64,000 bases of DNA. It comes from Mixia osmundae IAM 14324. Taxonomy: Eukaryota; Basidiomycota; Mixiomycetes; Mixiales; Mixiaceae. The notes under the pieces are model-generated. The model ran no database searches. It saw only the letters and a program-made list of their open reading frames with translations, and was not told where the DNA came from. Both the position numbers and the translations under genes were made by a program. Of the stretch, positions 1-11,685 are shown piece by piece (position 1 is the first letter of the stretch; every line of letters begins with the position of its first letter). Location of the stretch: assembly GCF_000708205.1 (NCBI RefSeq), contig NW_014575559.1, forward strand, positions 1,130,906 to 1,194,905, given 5' to 3'.

Positions 1-572
1 AATCAGAAGCCGTTTCTGAGCTCAAATCCATCTCTGGCACTTCTGATCTTCCATACGGCACACTGGCCAACGGGGCAGAAGGCATCAAGGACGCCATCAC
101 TGGCTTTGACGATGCTCGCAAGTCTGATATCGAGAACGAACGCCTGCCACCCGATCTGTACGAGGCTACAGATGAAGACTTTGCTTCGCCGATGAGCACG
201 CCTGCTGCCTCCATCCCGCCCAGCCCAAGTGGCATGTCACTCGAGGATCACTCCACAACGCCCTCGAGTCCCGTCATGTCTGACTCTGCCGGTCGAGTGC
301 CCGGCTCACCCTCGATGGACACCGAAGGAAGCAGCACGGGCGTCAAGAAGCGAGACAGCTTCAAGCGTGGACACTCTCGCTCTGGCAGTCTGGGCACCAC
401 CATGACCTCGCCCAGCACACGAAGGCGGTCTCTGGAGAACACGATCAGCATGATCAGAGAAGCGATGGAATCCAAAGATCAGAAGATGGAGGATCTCGCA
501 AACGGCGTGGCTTATGCTGCCGAAGCCCAGGAAGAATCTTCGAGCAGACCCAGCACGCCTCGCAAATCTTAG
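1..572 (+). CDS. C-terminal part of an unrecognised protein (5' truncated by window edge)
   Basis: The frame is open from base 3 with no stop until the TAG at 570-572, so the gene begins outside the window. The visible 189 residues are hydrophilic and Ser/Pro rich, with a middle acidic stretch ([12 protein letters not shown]) followed by many SP/TP sites and basic [13 protein letters not shown]-type motifs that look like kinase targets. A short predicted helix ([20 protein letters not shown]) lies near the end. This is typical of a disordered regulatory tail. I do not recognise the family from this part; the catalytic or folded region must lie upstream. Confidence 0.75.
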   Translation, partial: SEAVSELKSISGTSDLPYGTLANGAEGIKDAITGFDDARKSDIENERLPPDLYEATDEDFASPMSTPAASIPPSPSGMSLEDHSTTPSSPVMSDSAGRVPGSPSMDTEGSSTGVKKRDSFKRGHSRSGSLGTTMTSPSTRRRSLENTISMIREAMESKDQKMEDLANGVAYAAEAQEESSSRPSTPRKS

Positions 573-807
573 TCTGACGGTGACGTTGTAATGACTCGTT
601 CGCATTTTGCATACAAAGATTCTCTACACCACGAATGCTTACAATCTCGATATGAGGCATGATGGTCAGCGGAAGAGGTGGGCTAGACGCCGTTGGTCAG
701 CTTGTGATCGAGATCCATGCTGCTCGCTCCGTTGACGAGTTCTTCGTCTGCACCAGCATCGTCATCGTCCTGTTTGCTGGTCTATCAGCACATACAGTTA
801 GTGATGC

Positions 808-1924
808 TCAGCAGAGGGCACGCACTTCTCTGAGGAGAGCTTTTGCACGCTGCATGGCAAGAGCCTCATTGCGATAGTGCGAGTCACGCTTGCTTGCAAA
901 CTTGGCTTGTTTCTCTGCCTCTTCTTCCGTGAGCTCTTCGTCGCCGACCGCGCTATCGTCTCCCACGCCTTGCATGGCGCCCGACTCGCCCGTTCTGAAG
1001 GAAGCAGAACGAGCTCTGCCCTGGGGCAGATCTAGCCCGGGAGAGGTGACTGACTCTCCCACGACGACCTGGACTTTCTTCTCCGATCCTGCCTCGCTCG
1101 TTCGCCGACTGGACTCACGCTGGGACCCTTGTCGTTCGAGTGGGTTGGGTCGCGCACTGACGGGCGTGCTGGCTACGTAAGCGCTCTCGTTTGAGAACGA
1201 CGACCGCCTGGATCCGTCTGTGGCTACATGAGACTGATATGAGAGTGCAGGTGAGGCAGGGTGCGGATCCCTCAGTTGACTGGCTAGGCGGGCATCGAGG
1301 CCGAGTCCATGCTGGGCGAATTGAGATGAAGTCGAAGGCGTGGTCGGCACGGGGAGCGCGGCAGAACGGGAAGGGCTGGTCGGTGGGAAGTAGCTGGGCT
1401 CATTGGCGGATGTGTCTGCCGATGAGGGTGGCGAAGAGAGGGCAGCCGCGTCTGGGTCCGGTCTGCCCAACTCGAAGCCGGGAATCTCTGTGCTGTCGAG
1501 GCTCAGCAAGGGAGCCCGCGTCAGTGATGAGGCGACTGACTGTCGAGATCCATGACTTCGTCCGTCTCTGGATTGTAGCGCACATACGGCGTCTTTGGCT
1601 CGGTGATCTTCATGGTCGCCTCCTTGCTGAGCTCGTTCAAGTTGAGATTGGCTTCATCCCATGTCAGACTACTCGGAGCACCGTCAGCGCCGGTCTGCTT
1701 GATCATGAGACGATGACTCACTGCGAGCGATCCCCAGAGACAGGCGCAGGACGGCTGGACGAGGGCGCAGAGGGTGACAACGCTGGCGGGGTAGAATCAG
1801 CGGGCGAGACGAGATCTTGCATGCGGCTCTCCTGATCCTCGCCATCCTGGTTGCTCAGTCCCGGGACAGGACGGCTGAACGAGCGAGCGTTCTTCAAGAT
1901 GCCCTTGGGCTTCACCTCCTCCAT
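808..1924 (-). CDS. GLC8: Protein phosphatase inhibitor 2 / Glc8 family, PP1 regulator
   Basis: Exons complement(808..1487, 1541..1671, 1722..1924), 337 aa, frame closes exactly. The first exon begins with a KPKGILKN motif near residue 5, the PP1-binding signature of the inhibitor-2 family. The second carries LTWDEANLNLNE followed by MKITEPKTPYV, the conserved central block; the T in EPKTPY is the family's known phosphorylation site. Near the C-terminus FASKRDSHYRNEA matches the KLHYNE-type helix that sits at the PP1 active site. These proteins bind protein phosphatase 1 (Glc7) and inhibit or activate it according to phosphorylation. The region between, about 200 residues, is Ser/Pro rich and probably disordered. 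An upstream in-frame ATG at 2026 would add 34 residues; 1924 is preferred because the family starts just before the KGILKN motif. Confidence 0.88.
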
Positions 1925-2749
1925 CTGTCTGGGCGGCAGGCTGATGACTTGTCCAAAGGCGAGTCGAGTCGCGCGCCACTTCGTCTGTCCCTGCTGACCT
2001 CGAGCTCCTCTCCTCTCCTGTCTCATTGAGCTTTGGCTGCCCCAAATACTTTACTGATCAGGATCGTCCCCCCAAGGACACCATGCTCGCCTCAGACCCA
2101 ACACCTGTTGCCCCTGAACTGCGCTAGATGCTCATATTCACGCTCATTGCGTCATGTCGTTCGATAAGATCCAACAGAGTCTGCGAACCAAGTGCTCAAA
2201 TTCGATTCGCATTCGTCCGCTCCTGTGGATGGCGCCTTCCGTCTCGCAGCACAGAGACAGGCTCGCAAGGCCTCTGTGTGCACAGCTTCGTGCCTTGCAA
2301 ACCTTTTCCAATGTGCGCCCCGCCTTGCCACCGCGCAATCACTCGCACGCGGCAGAGCGGAGGTCTCTGTGAGACCGCGACGAGTTGTAGTAGCAGACTG
2401 ATCAGTCCGTACGCTGTCCAGAAGCACAGAGCCTCTACAATCTGTTCGTGAGGCGCGCGGCCCGTCTTGACTTGCCGCCCTGAGGTACGCTCTTAGAGTG
2501 CGTATAGCGACCAAAGTAGGTCTCTCATGATGCCGGTGAAGACGAAGATGCATATCAGATTGGTCTCATACATATACATAGCTCAGGCTGACCAGGAGCC
2601 AGCCGTGCTCACATCACCCCATATTGAGCTGAATGGGGAACGCGCTTGTTTTCAAAGTTGAAATGACCTGGCCTCACCACTGTCACAGCGAGCTCCCGCT
2701 GGCCATTCGCTTGCTCGTCTGACACAACACGCCCAGCTTGAGGGCTCAG
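1925..2749. other. Intergenic, divergent promoter region between GLC8 and BRE1
   Basis: About 0.8 kb with only short overlapping frames on both strands and no frame with recognisable composition. It lies between two divergently transcribed genes and so must hold both promoters. I see no clear TATA box, tRNA or repeat. Confidence 0.5.
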
Positions 2750-5716
2750 ATGGAAGTGCCTCGTAAGAGGCCACTTCTCGAGGGCGCCAATGCCTCGATA
2801 GGCCAGGGATCGCCTAACAAGCGACCTGCCCTGTCAGCGTCAAATAGCTACCAAGCTGGTCTCCTCGAGCGCAGTAGAAGTGACTCCCACGCCCCTGAGG
2901 ATGTCGGGTCCGGCGGTGATCTCGAGGTACGCACAGTCTGACGCTGCTGTAGCCCGACAGAGGCTGACGCTCAAACTCCCTTGCGACTCTTTTGACTCTC
3001 TGATTGATCTTTCTCGCCTGTCCATGCCGCTCGACACTGACAGGCCTTCCAAAAGGAAGCACTGCATAGAGCCCTGCTGCACTACAAGCGCCTCGCACTG
3101 CGTCATCTCGACGAACTACTTCTCACTCGACAACGCCTGCTCGAGGCACAGTCAGACTCGACCCATACCCATTCCGCATGGGATGCCCTCTTGAGCGAGA
3201 TAGCGAGTACGCTACAGAGCTCAGGGGTAGGCATGCCATCGTCCAGCAAGCTCGGATCGCGTCCAGCACGCGACCCATTGATCTACGACACCTCGTCCAA
3301 TGATAGCGCTCTCATCCTCGCAGAACTTGAGGAAAGGGCAGAGAAGCGGAGAGAGCAGGACCTGCAGGCCAAGCTCAGTCAGACGAAAGTCCTCATGCTC
3401 CACCTCCTCACCACTGCACCCTCCCAGTCTGACGCCAAGCTCGACGACCGCGTCGCCCAACTGCAAGAGCGCTCTCTCTTGCTCGCCAGCCAGGTAAGAC
3501 AGCATTCGCGGAGCGTCATCAGAGTCGCTTACTATCACTACTGTTGTCCCCAGGCCCAGCACGCGAATGCCAAGCTTGCTATCTTACGCGAAGAATTCGC
3601 CCAACTTCGCAACTCGCTCGAGACAACGCAGGCCTCGCTACAGAACGCCGAGACTCAGCTGGACCGAGCCAAATCCCGCACGGTTGCCAGCGTCTTTGCC
3701 TCGACCGACGATGCGGTTGCTGCACCTCCAACGGCTGCAAGCTCGTCCCATCAGTCCAACGGATCACCCACAGGCTCGCCGACCCATGCCCGCGCGAACG
3801 GCACCAATGGCAACCGAAGTTCGCCAGCACCGTTTGCGGACCATGTACAGCTCATCACCGAACGAGACGAAGCCAATCGTATAGCTGCCATGCGTGCCGC
3901 CGAGCTCGATGCCATGCGCAAAGAGCGCATTAGGCTCAAGGAAGAAGTGGACGATCTGAATCGCAAGGTGAGCCCTCTCCTCGGCATCAGCGCTCACAAG
4001 CTGATGCTGATTGGCTTGCCAGTTCAAGCACCTACCGGACACAGCGATACGAGAGTCGCCCGCTTTCCAGGACATCGAAGCAGAGCTGCGCTCGCTTCGC
4101 AAGGCCAAAGAAAAGATCAAAGAAGATTCTGAACTGACTCAGATCATGTCGAGCAAGATACGCGAATCTCAGGAATCATGGAAAGCAGAAGTGCTGCAAG
4201 AAGCGAGCAAGCATACCCAGACGTACAAAGAACGTCTTATCGAATCTGATCGTAATCTTGCCCGGGTCAGACGCGACCGAGAGGACATCAAGGCAGAATT
4301 GCACGAATTAAGGACCAAGGAAGCAGAGAAGATGCGACAAGTAGATCACATCCGCATTCTCGCCAACAGTCGACATGACCGCATACTTGCCTATGGATCC
4401 CTCGTCGCGCGACTCAGGATGCAAATAGCTGCAGATAACTCTGATCTGCCTGCCGTCGAGCGTGCGGCCAACGAAGTCGATCTTCTCGACACGTTGGAAG
4501 TGGCTCAGAAGGAGCTCGCAGAAGCAAAAGCAACTGTCGCTTCAATGCAGGGTGACTCAATGCCTGATGCAACAAATACATCGTACCCAGAAGCAAGGAC
4601 GTCAGAAGAACTACTGAATCTGCGGAAGCGCATCAAGGAGCTCGAGGACTTGTACGCCGATGCGCCAGACGGTGCGACCTTGGCCCAGCGTCTCGAAGAC
4701 AAGCAAAGGGAGATTGCAAAGCTCGAGATACAGCTCAAATCTCAGCAAACAGCCTCGAGCATGCTCGTCAGCGAGATTGAGCGTTTATCGGCCGCCTGGC
4801 AAGCACTCGACGAGCAAAATCGGAGTAAGGTGCTCGATATGGTCAACTACGAGGACCGATTGGGGAAAGCTGCAGCGGATGTGAGTGCCCGAGCTGCCTG
4901 ACCATGTATCCGTGCTGACACTCGCCCTATCACAGAAAGCGAAAGCGGATAATCGATACTTTGCGGCGATGCGAGAGAAGGAAGCCGTTGCGCAGGACAG
5001 AGACTTCGTCACACGACTAAAAGACAAGCAAGCCATCAGCCTGAAAGAGCTTGCGGATTCTCAAGCTGCTCTTTCGACGCGTCTAAGTGACGCAGAGGAT
5101 GAGATCACGATGGCTGAACGCAAGGTGAGGCAGTACGAAGCCAAACTGATCGAGCACAATAAGCTCAATGCCGAGCTGATACGGCGCAAAGACACTTTTG
5201 ACAAGCGCGTGGCTGATGTACGTATTGCGCCGGCCCTGTTCAGACATGCTGAACGATTTCGTGCAGCTCATGGCGCAATTGAAAGAGCGAACTCGTCAAT
5301 ATGAAGTAGAGGCAGCTCGACGACAGCAAGCGGAAGAACGCCTCGACAGGAAAACAAAGGACCTCGAGATTGCTCAGCAAGCCTCATCAAAGGGTGATAC
5401 TGCAGACACGCACAAGCTGCGCGAGTCGAACAAGTACCTGACCGTCAGTCGTAATGCTTCAACACCTTGTTCACATCTAACCGCGTCATGGTTTTAGAAA
5501 CTTATGAAGTGCTCCTGTCAGCAACGACTCAAGTCACATGCCATTACGAGGTGCTACCATCTCTTCTGCAGTACATACAGTCTCCTCTGTCCATGGACGA
5601 GCTGACCGCTCGTCACAGAGGAATGCATCGAGACGAGGATCGAGACGCGGCAGCGCAAGTGTCCCAACTGTGGCATCGCATTTGGCGCTAGTGACTATGT
5701 ACAAGTCTACTTCTAG
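2750..5716 (+). CDS. BRE1: E3 ubiquitin ligase Bre1 (histone H2B monoubiquitination)
   Basis: Exons 2750..2926, 3044..3493, 3554..3967, 4023..4880, 4936..5217, 5267..5443, 5498..5570, 5619..5716; 842 aa, frame closes. Start is the first ATG of the open frame. The protein is almost wholly coiled coil from about residue 60 onward, then ends in a C-terminal RING read across the last two introns: CYHLFC, then KECIETRIETRQRKCPNCGIAFG, matching the RNF20/HUB1/Bre1 RING including the diagnostic ETRQRKCP block. Bre1 works with Rad6 in the nucleus to ubiquitinate histone H2B and so controls Set1/Dot1 methylation. Oddity: the first metal knuckle reads C-S-C, one residue shorter than the usual C-x2-C. 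The second intron (3494-3553, 60 nt) is stop-free and a multiple of three. Confidence 0.92.
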
Positions 5717-6157
5717 TCATTGCACTGTCTATTCGCGGCTCAGACTGGCCCATCTTCATCTGGACGTTGACTCCTCGAGCTTGTGCACGTTGTAGATCAG
5801 ATGGCTTATCAATCACCACTGACGTGGAAGTCTGTTCCCGTAGCAACGGTCACCGGTCACCGACTGAAGCTCAGCAGGCGTCGGCAAGCACATGCCGAGA
5901 GCCTGAACACTATATCCTTCCTGCCTAGACCCATCCATGTCCCGATCGCCGTCAGAGGAAGATCCCAAAAATTCTCCGCGCAACTCCATCGTCATCGAAT
6001 ATGACGGTGCTCGGACATCGATGGCAGTATATACATGCGAACTCTGATCCTAGGGAATTCCAATCGCTGTCGAGAGTGCCAGCAGCAGCTTCACTGAGAA
6101 GACAAGAAGCAGGTCATTCGATTGCCCTCATCTGCTCCAAAGTCCTTATACGCAAGG
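5717..6157. other. Intergenic, 3' of BRE1 and promoter of catalase
   Basis: About 440 bases between two genes on the same strand. Only short frames of no recognisable composition. No repeat or RNA gene seen. Confidence 0.45.
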
Positions 6158-8619
6158 ATGTCATTCGCGGGACAAGATGGACTGATCTCGCACGGACCGC
6201 CGCCCCGGGGTAATGCTAAGACCGATCAGCTGGAGCAAAGTACATGGCGAGCACCTCGTGACGGTACAGTGCACGGCACGGTCTTCAACAATGCGCCTGC
6301 GGACAACATCGACACGTCCATGAAAGCAGGCTTTCGTGGCCCCGTCACGATCGCCGACAACGTTGCAAGAGAGCGCATCTCCAACTTTGACCACGAGCGT
6401 ATTCCGGAGAGAGTCATCCATGCCCGGGGCACGGGACTGCACGGCTTCTTCAAGCTGCACACGAGCATGGAGGATGTCACTTGTGCAAAAGTCTTGACCG
6501 AAGTCGGCAAAGAGACGCCCATGTTTGTCCGCTTTTCGACCGTCCTGGGATCAGCCGGTGCAGCAGAGACCGCGAGAGAGGTCAGAGGCTTCTCAACGCG
6601 ATTCTACACCGATCAGGGCAATTGGGTGAGTCGATGTTTTACCGGATTCCTACAGAGGACTGATCAGTAACAGGACATCGTCGGAAATAATATTCCGATT
6701 TTCTTCATCAACGATGGTGTCAAATTTGTCGACCTAATCCACGCAGGCAAGCCAGAGCCTGGAACACACATTCCACAGGCCCAAACAGCCCATGACAATT
6801 TCTGGGACTATATCTCGCTCACACCAGAATCATCGCATATGATCGCGTGGATCTTGTCAGACTATACGATCCCTCGATCGTACCGTCACATGCGAGGTGC
6901 CGGCGTCAACACGTTCACTCTCGTCAATGCTGCCGGCAAGAGCTGCTTCGTCAAGTTCCACTGGAAGCCCCATCTCGGTACCCACAGCCTTACCTGGGAC
7001 GAAGCATGGAAGCTTGGTGGTGTAGATCCAGACTATCTGCGCAGAGACCTGGCAGAAGCCATCAGTATGTCTCTCGACGTCTCACTCGATTGTTTGCTGA
7101 GCTGACACTATTTATCGCTCAGCCGCTATCGATAGTCAAGGTGCAGAGCCGCCCATGTGGGAGCTCGGTCTTCAGATCTTGCAAGAGGAGAACGAGCGCG
7201 ACTTTGACTTTGACATCCTAGACTGCACGAAGCTTTGGCCCGAGGAGCTTGTGCCGATCAAATACGTCGGTACGATGACGCTCAATAGACTGCCAACGAA
7301 TTACTTCGAGGAGACTGAAAAGGCAAGATAGTGCGATTCATTCGTATGCTGCTTCCTGAACGCGCTGTCGCTTGCAGGTTGCTTTCGGAACCTCGAACGT
7401 CGTCCCTGGAATAGGATTCAGCAACGATCCGATGCTGGCCTTCCGTAACTTCTCGTATCACGACACTCAATTGATCAGGCTAGGCGGACCGAACTTCAAC
7501 CAGATTCCGATCAACAAATCACTTTGTCCTTTCATCACGACAGCTCGCGATGGCCACGGCGCGAACCAGATCCGCGCCATGCCCAACTACCATCCGAATC
7601 GATTCGATCTGCCCAAAGTCGGTCAGCAAGATGGTCGCAACTTTGTGGATGACAGCACGACTGTCGATGATCTCAAGAAGCTTCACAATCCGAACGCGCT
7701 CACTTATCCTCCTACTGAGGTCAAAGGCGCTCACGCCCGTCAGCGCCCCCGATCGTTCGAGAATTCCTATAATCAAGCTGCTCTCTTTTACAATTCACTG
7801 AGCCCGAGTGAAAAGACTCGCTTGATCGCCACAGCTCATCACGAGCTCGGACGTTGCGATGTTCGGATCGTTCAAGAGCGCATGATCGCCCGCTTCAACG
7901 AGATTGATCACGATCTAGCTGTCGAGGTCGCAGCTGGCTTTGGCATCGAGGTTCCTGCAAGCAAGGGCAACGCCGCCAAAGGCAGAACGACTACTGGCTC
8001 GCTCCCCATTTCGATGCTTGATTCCAACAATACGTTTACAGCGAAGGGCCGCAAGATCGCTATGTTCTGCCTCGATGGCTACGATGGCTTGCAAGCAAAG
8101 GCGATGATGACTGCTCTCATGGGCGCTGGTGTCATTGTACAGGTCATCGGCTCACGCAAGGGTCCTGCTTATCCCAAGGGCGTTGAGATGGGCAATGAGA
8201 AGGCAGCCGGCGTGATATCAACCAACTTCACCCCCGAATCATGTCGCTCGCTTATGTTCGACGCAGTTTTCTTCCCGTCTGGCGACGAGAAGTATGTGAA
8301 GAGCCTCAAGTCTGGTCGGGTCACCCACTTTGCTCGCGAAGCCTTTGGCCATTTCAAGGCAGTGGCCGCAGCTGGGACTGCGTGCACATGGCTGATGAAG
8401 ACTGCTTTACTCGACATCGATGATCCCACCGAGGGCAGCGTCAACACTTTCGAATCGAAGCTCGGACTTGTCTTGTCGCCCAACCTGACTGAGCAGGACT
8501 CGTCAATCTGGTCTACCATCAAGGGTGTGGGCGAGTCCGCCAATTTCGCCACTGCTTTTGTCAATGCTATCGCTGCGCATCGGTGCTGGGAGCGCGATGT
8601 CTCTTCAGTCGCATACTGA
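6158..8619 (+). CDS. Large-subunit heme catalase with C-terminal PfpI/flavodoxin-like domain
   Basis: Exons 6158..6625, 6674..7064, 7123..7322, 7378..8619; 766 aa, frame closes. It breaks hydrogen peroxide down to water and oxygen. The catalytic His lies in [11 protein letters not shown] (about residue 90), the distal Asn in DIVGNNIP, and the proximal heme Tyr in the [11 protein letters not shown] block. Length and an extra C-terminal domain (from about residue 600, [16 protein letters not shown] onward) mark it as a clade 2 large catalase, whose tail has the DJ-1/PfpI fold. No clear signal peptide, so cytosolic or peroxisomal; the C-terminus SVAY is not a canonical SKL signal. Intron 3 (7323-7377) starts with GC (AAG|GCAAGA), a GC-AG intron; reading GC as a splice donor restores the conserved block across the junction. 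Confidence 0.95.
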
Positions 8620-8950
8620 GTGGTTGCCACTATGCGGTTATGACGAGTGTTGCGTGTTAATAATGCAAAGCGTTTGCGAATATGACTCATCTCTGATAAT
8701 CGACAAATATGAGGTGTTGCTTTATATCCTCAACGTGATTCGCACTAATTTGCGCACAATAGCTCGCAATGATACTGCAGTGTGGTCACCAGCGCTACCC
8801 CTTCGCACACTAAGCTCGGACACACGATAAGCTCAATTCAGCTTCGGACAAACAACGGGTGCCGGATTTCGGACATAGGCGCAGACGCGAGCACCATTTG
8901 GTCATGATGCATCAGCAAATCTCTGCATTAGTCGACCGCATTGCACGTGT

Positions 8951-9298
8951 ATGCTGAACGCTCTGAGCTCGATCACTGCTCTGCCGGGTTTCAGCAAGCT
9001 GGTAAACCAGTTCATCGGCAGCGAATCATATCCTTTCGGCCACCATGCCGCGTCGAATGCGGCACTCAACATGATGGTTCGGGTTGTAGCGCTCGATCTC
9101 GAAGAGCAGGGCGTCAATGTCCTGCTTGTTCATCCGGGTACAGTCGCAACGGAGGTGTCGAGCGCCAAAGCGGGTCAAAATGGTGCAATCACCGTCGATG
9201 AATCTGTCGAGACGGTCCTGAAAGTCGTTGCATCTGCTCAGATCGGCAAAGGCCAAGAAATTATCCGCAGTCAAGATGGCTCGGTGATTCCCTGGTGA
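8951..9298 (+). pseudogene. Truncated short-chain dehydrogenase, C-terminal remnant
   Basis: The frame (115 codons from an ATG) matches the last 110 or so residues of the two intact SDRs at 9633 and 12651, including GQNGAITVDESVETVLKV and the common ending QDGS(V/I)IPW. The N-terminal half with the GxxxGIG cofactor loop is absent upstream, where no matching frame is found. The catalytic YxxxK motif, intact as HYAASK in the 12651 copy, reads HHAASN here, so both the Tyr and the Lys are lost. I read it as a dead duplicate fragment rather than a short gene. Confidence 0.82.
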
Positions 9299-9632
9299 GC
9301 GTTGTAGTCTGTTGTCGGAAGCAGATCGCATAGATTGCAAAGCGAGAAGACGGCAAGAGCGCACGACGGTCCCTTTCTGCTGGACACAGATGGTCAGGTT
9401 GAAGAGAATGTGTGTGTGTCCGCGCTAGGGGGAGGGTGGCCATGTCGAGAGTGGCGAAAGTCTCGGTCGTCTCGGACGGAAACAGGATCAGATCGTTCAG
9501 ACCGATAAAGCCGATGTGGATGCACTTCTCTGGCAATCCTTGCTTCCACGGTGTCTTCAGTGTTGCTCAGAAACAGTCTGCCCAGGCTTCTCGCTGCTCG
9601 TATAGAGATCGAAGAGCACGCAGAGCCAGGTC

Positions 9633-10394
9633 ATGTCGACTTCCTACTTGATCATCGGCGCCAACCGGGGTATCGGCTTCGGCTTTATTCGCCAGCTCGC
9701 ACTTCGGCCCAACACAACCGTCTATGCCTCCTACCGCACGGCTGCCAAGTCTACAGAGCTCATCGACTTCTCGAGGGCGCATGAGAATGTCGTCCTACTC
9801 TCGCTGGACATGACCGATGAAAAGTCAGTCAAGCAGGCAGCCAATGAGCTCAAGAGGCATACCGCGTCCATCGACGTCGCTATCTTCAATGCTGGCGTTC
9901 AAAGCTACCTCGGTGACGTGCTCGAGACGCCTCCGTCAGTCTATCTTCAGCATTACGAGCAAAATGTCGTCGGTCCGCTGATCCTGACGCAAGCATTCGT
10001 CCCTTTTTTGTTAGCAAGCCAGTCCGCTCGACGGGCGCTCGTCTATCTGTCGACTGCTGCAGGCTCCATCAGCAGTTTGCCAGCGATCAACGGCACAGTG
10101 ACCTCTATGTACGATGCCAAGTCGTACCCCGTCGGTCATTATGCGACGTCAAAGGCTGCCTTGAACACGCTGGGCCGCGTCGTCGCACTCGAGCTCGAGC
10201 GAAAGGGCGTCAGCGTTCTGCTTGTGCATCCCGGCATGGTCTCGACAGACCTGTCTGCCATGCAGGTAGGGCAGAACGGCGCAGTCAGTGTCGAACACTC
10301 GGTCAGGACGATGCTCCAAGTCATCGAGTCTGCCCCACTTGGCAAAGGTCAGGAGGGTATTCTCAAGCAAGACGGTTCGATCATTGCTTGGTAG
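9633..10394 (+). CDS. Short-chain dehydrogenase/reductase, 253 aa
   Basis: Single exon. Rossmann-fold NAD(P) oxidoreductase: cofactor loop GANRGIGFG at residues 9-17, NAG motif (IFNAGVQ, about residue 88), and catalytic YxxxK in HYATSKAAL near residue 170, with Ser in YLSTAAGS upstream. Substrate cannot be read from the sequence; the sequence style resembles fungal norsolorinate-ketoreductase-like and C-factor-like SDRs, but that is weak. It is a close paralogue of the minus-strand copy at 12651-13412, of identical length, and the fragment at 8951 is a third relative immediately upstream. No signal peptide, so presumably cytosolic. Confidence 0.93.
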   Translation: MSTSYLIIGANRGIGFGFIRQLALRPNTTVYASYRTAAKSTELIDFSRAHENVVLLSLDMTDEKSVKQAANELKRHTASIDVAIFNAGVQSYLGDVLETPPSVYLQHYEQNVVGPLILTQAFVPFLLASQSARRALVYLSTAAGSISSLPAINGTVTSMYDAKSYPVGHYATSKAALNTLGRVVALELERKGVSVLLVHPGMVSTDLSAMQVGQNGAVSVEHSVRTMLQVIESAPLGKGQEGILKQDGSIIAW

Positions 10395-10515
10395 GCCTTG
10401 AGTAAACTATTGTTGTTGCACAGCCATCTATATACATTGCGGTCATATCCATCGCTACCCCACAGAGCGCTGAGAATGATAAAGCTTTGCATTGCCCAGA
10501 TAAACGGAGCACGAG

Positions 10516-11390
10516 TCAGCCGCCTAAAGGTACTTTTGCCACTCGATCGTGGGACTCTGCCAGCCTCGTCAACCACCGCTCGACGGATGCAACATACGAG
10601 CGAGAGTACAGGCTTGATGGCTGCGCAGTTGACAATGCCTGCGTGGTGAGAGCTGAGCTGGTTGAGGTATGCAGCGGGACCAGTATGAACTGACTGGGGT
10701 CAAAGGTGTTGGCACATTTTGAGCAATCGAGGCGTGCCCTGGTCGAACCGAGGATGATGTGATTGGCCTGCTGATAGATCCAAAGATCCTGCAGTCCCGA
10801 TCGTCAGCCGAAGATCGTCTGCGATCCCAGAATCGGACGAACCTGGCGCCAGTAGAGCTTGCAACACTCGTCCACGAGGGGATAGACGCTACCGACGACT
10901 TCTTCGGTCGTCGTGATCTCCACAAGACTGTAGTACGATCGCCGTACAGCATCCCAATTGCTGGACGAAGCTGGCACCTGACTGAAATCGCCGCCTGGGT
11001 GATCCTATGCACATGTTCATCAACTTTGCTTTGCTGCTCGATGAAATGGCATGGCGGACTGCAAGCAGACGTCCGGTTTCTCCCAAGGACACAAAGCCGA
11101 TGTTCATCGTGAGCGATCTGGACATGAAGAAGGGCAAGCCGCTGTATGGCTATGATGAACGCGGGCTGTCAATGATGTGCATCGACAAGCAGAGGGGTCT
11201 GGCTGACATGGCCGAGTTGACACTACGCTCGTTCGTACAGCGGAGACATGAGCGTAGATGCAAGGGCAGAGTACAGGCTTGCCTCTACGTCGATGTAGAT
11301 CGTGACATGGTACCAGCCTGCGATCCAGTCGGGGTGGGCCAAACCGGGCGCCAACAGGAGAGCGATGGCAAGAAATCGAAGCGCTTGCAT
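10516..11390 (-). CDS. Probable secreted protein of unknown function (multi-exon, model uncertain)
   Basis: Proposed exons complement(10516..10788, 10843..11004, 11060..11149, 11208..11222, 11289..11390), 213 aa. The first exon encodes a convincing signal peptide (MQALRFLAIALLLAPG, then AHPDW). The last two exons are the best supported: a Tyr/Val-rich segment (RRSYYSLVEITTTEEVV) is joined by a 54 nt GTTCGT...CTGCAG intron to DLWIYQQANHIILG, followed by a C-x2-C pair (CSKC) and a Ser/Thr-rich stretch. The central exons rest only on frame closure and may be wrong; the opposite strand also has an open frame at 11007-11498. I do not recognise a family. Confidence 0.42.
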
Positions 11391-11685
11391 GCTGATCTCG
11401 GCCCGCACAAGGTAGAGACCGAGGAAGCCCCTTTGCTGAGAGGGGCCCCTCTCAGGGAGCCGAGAGACGAGGAGCCGAGTCACGTTGTCCCGAAATGAGG
11501 CCAATGAGAGTGGCGAGCGGTCCGCTCGTGACATGAGATCAAGAGAGTGGTGCGGATCTATCTGCTCGGCATCTTGAGAGGAGGTTTGTCGGGGCGCACT
11601 GGCTTGGGCGTGCAGGGGGGTGATCCATAGTTTCGCCACTTGCAGGCGCCAAGTTGGCGGCTGCACAAGTTCGTCCTGCCTGACT

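Noticed and set aside
1191-1835. 214-codon plus-strand frame opposite GLC8
   Set aside because: The minus strand encodes the inhibitor-2 motifs; this is a shadow frame.
11007-11498. Plus-strand frame of 163 codons over the proposed secreted gene
   Set aside because: No recognisable motif, no signal peptide, and it runs against a minus-strand signal peptide with matching exons; not fully excluded.
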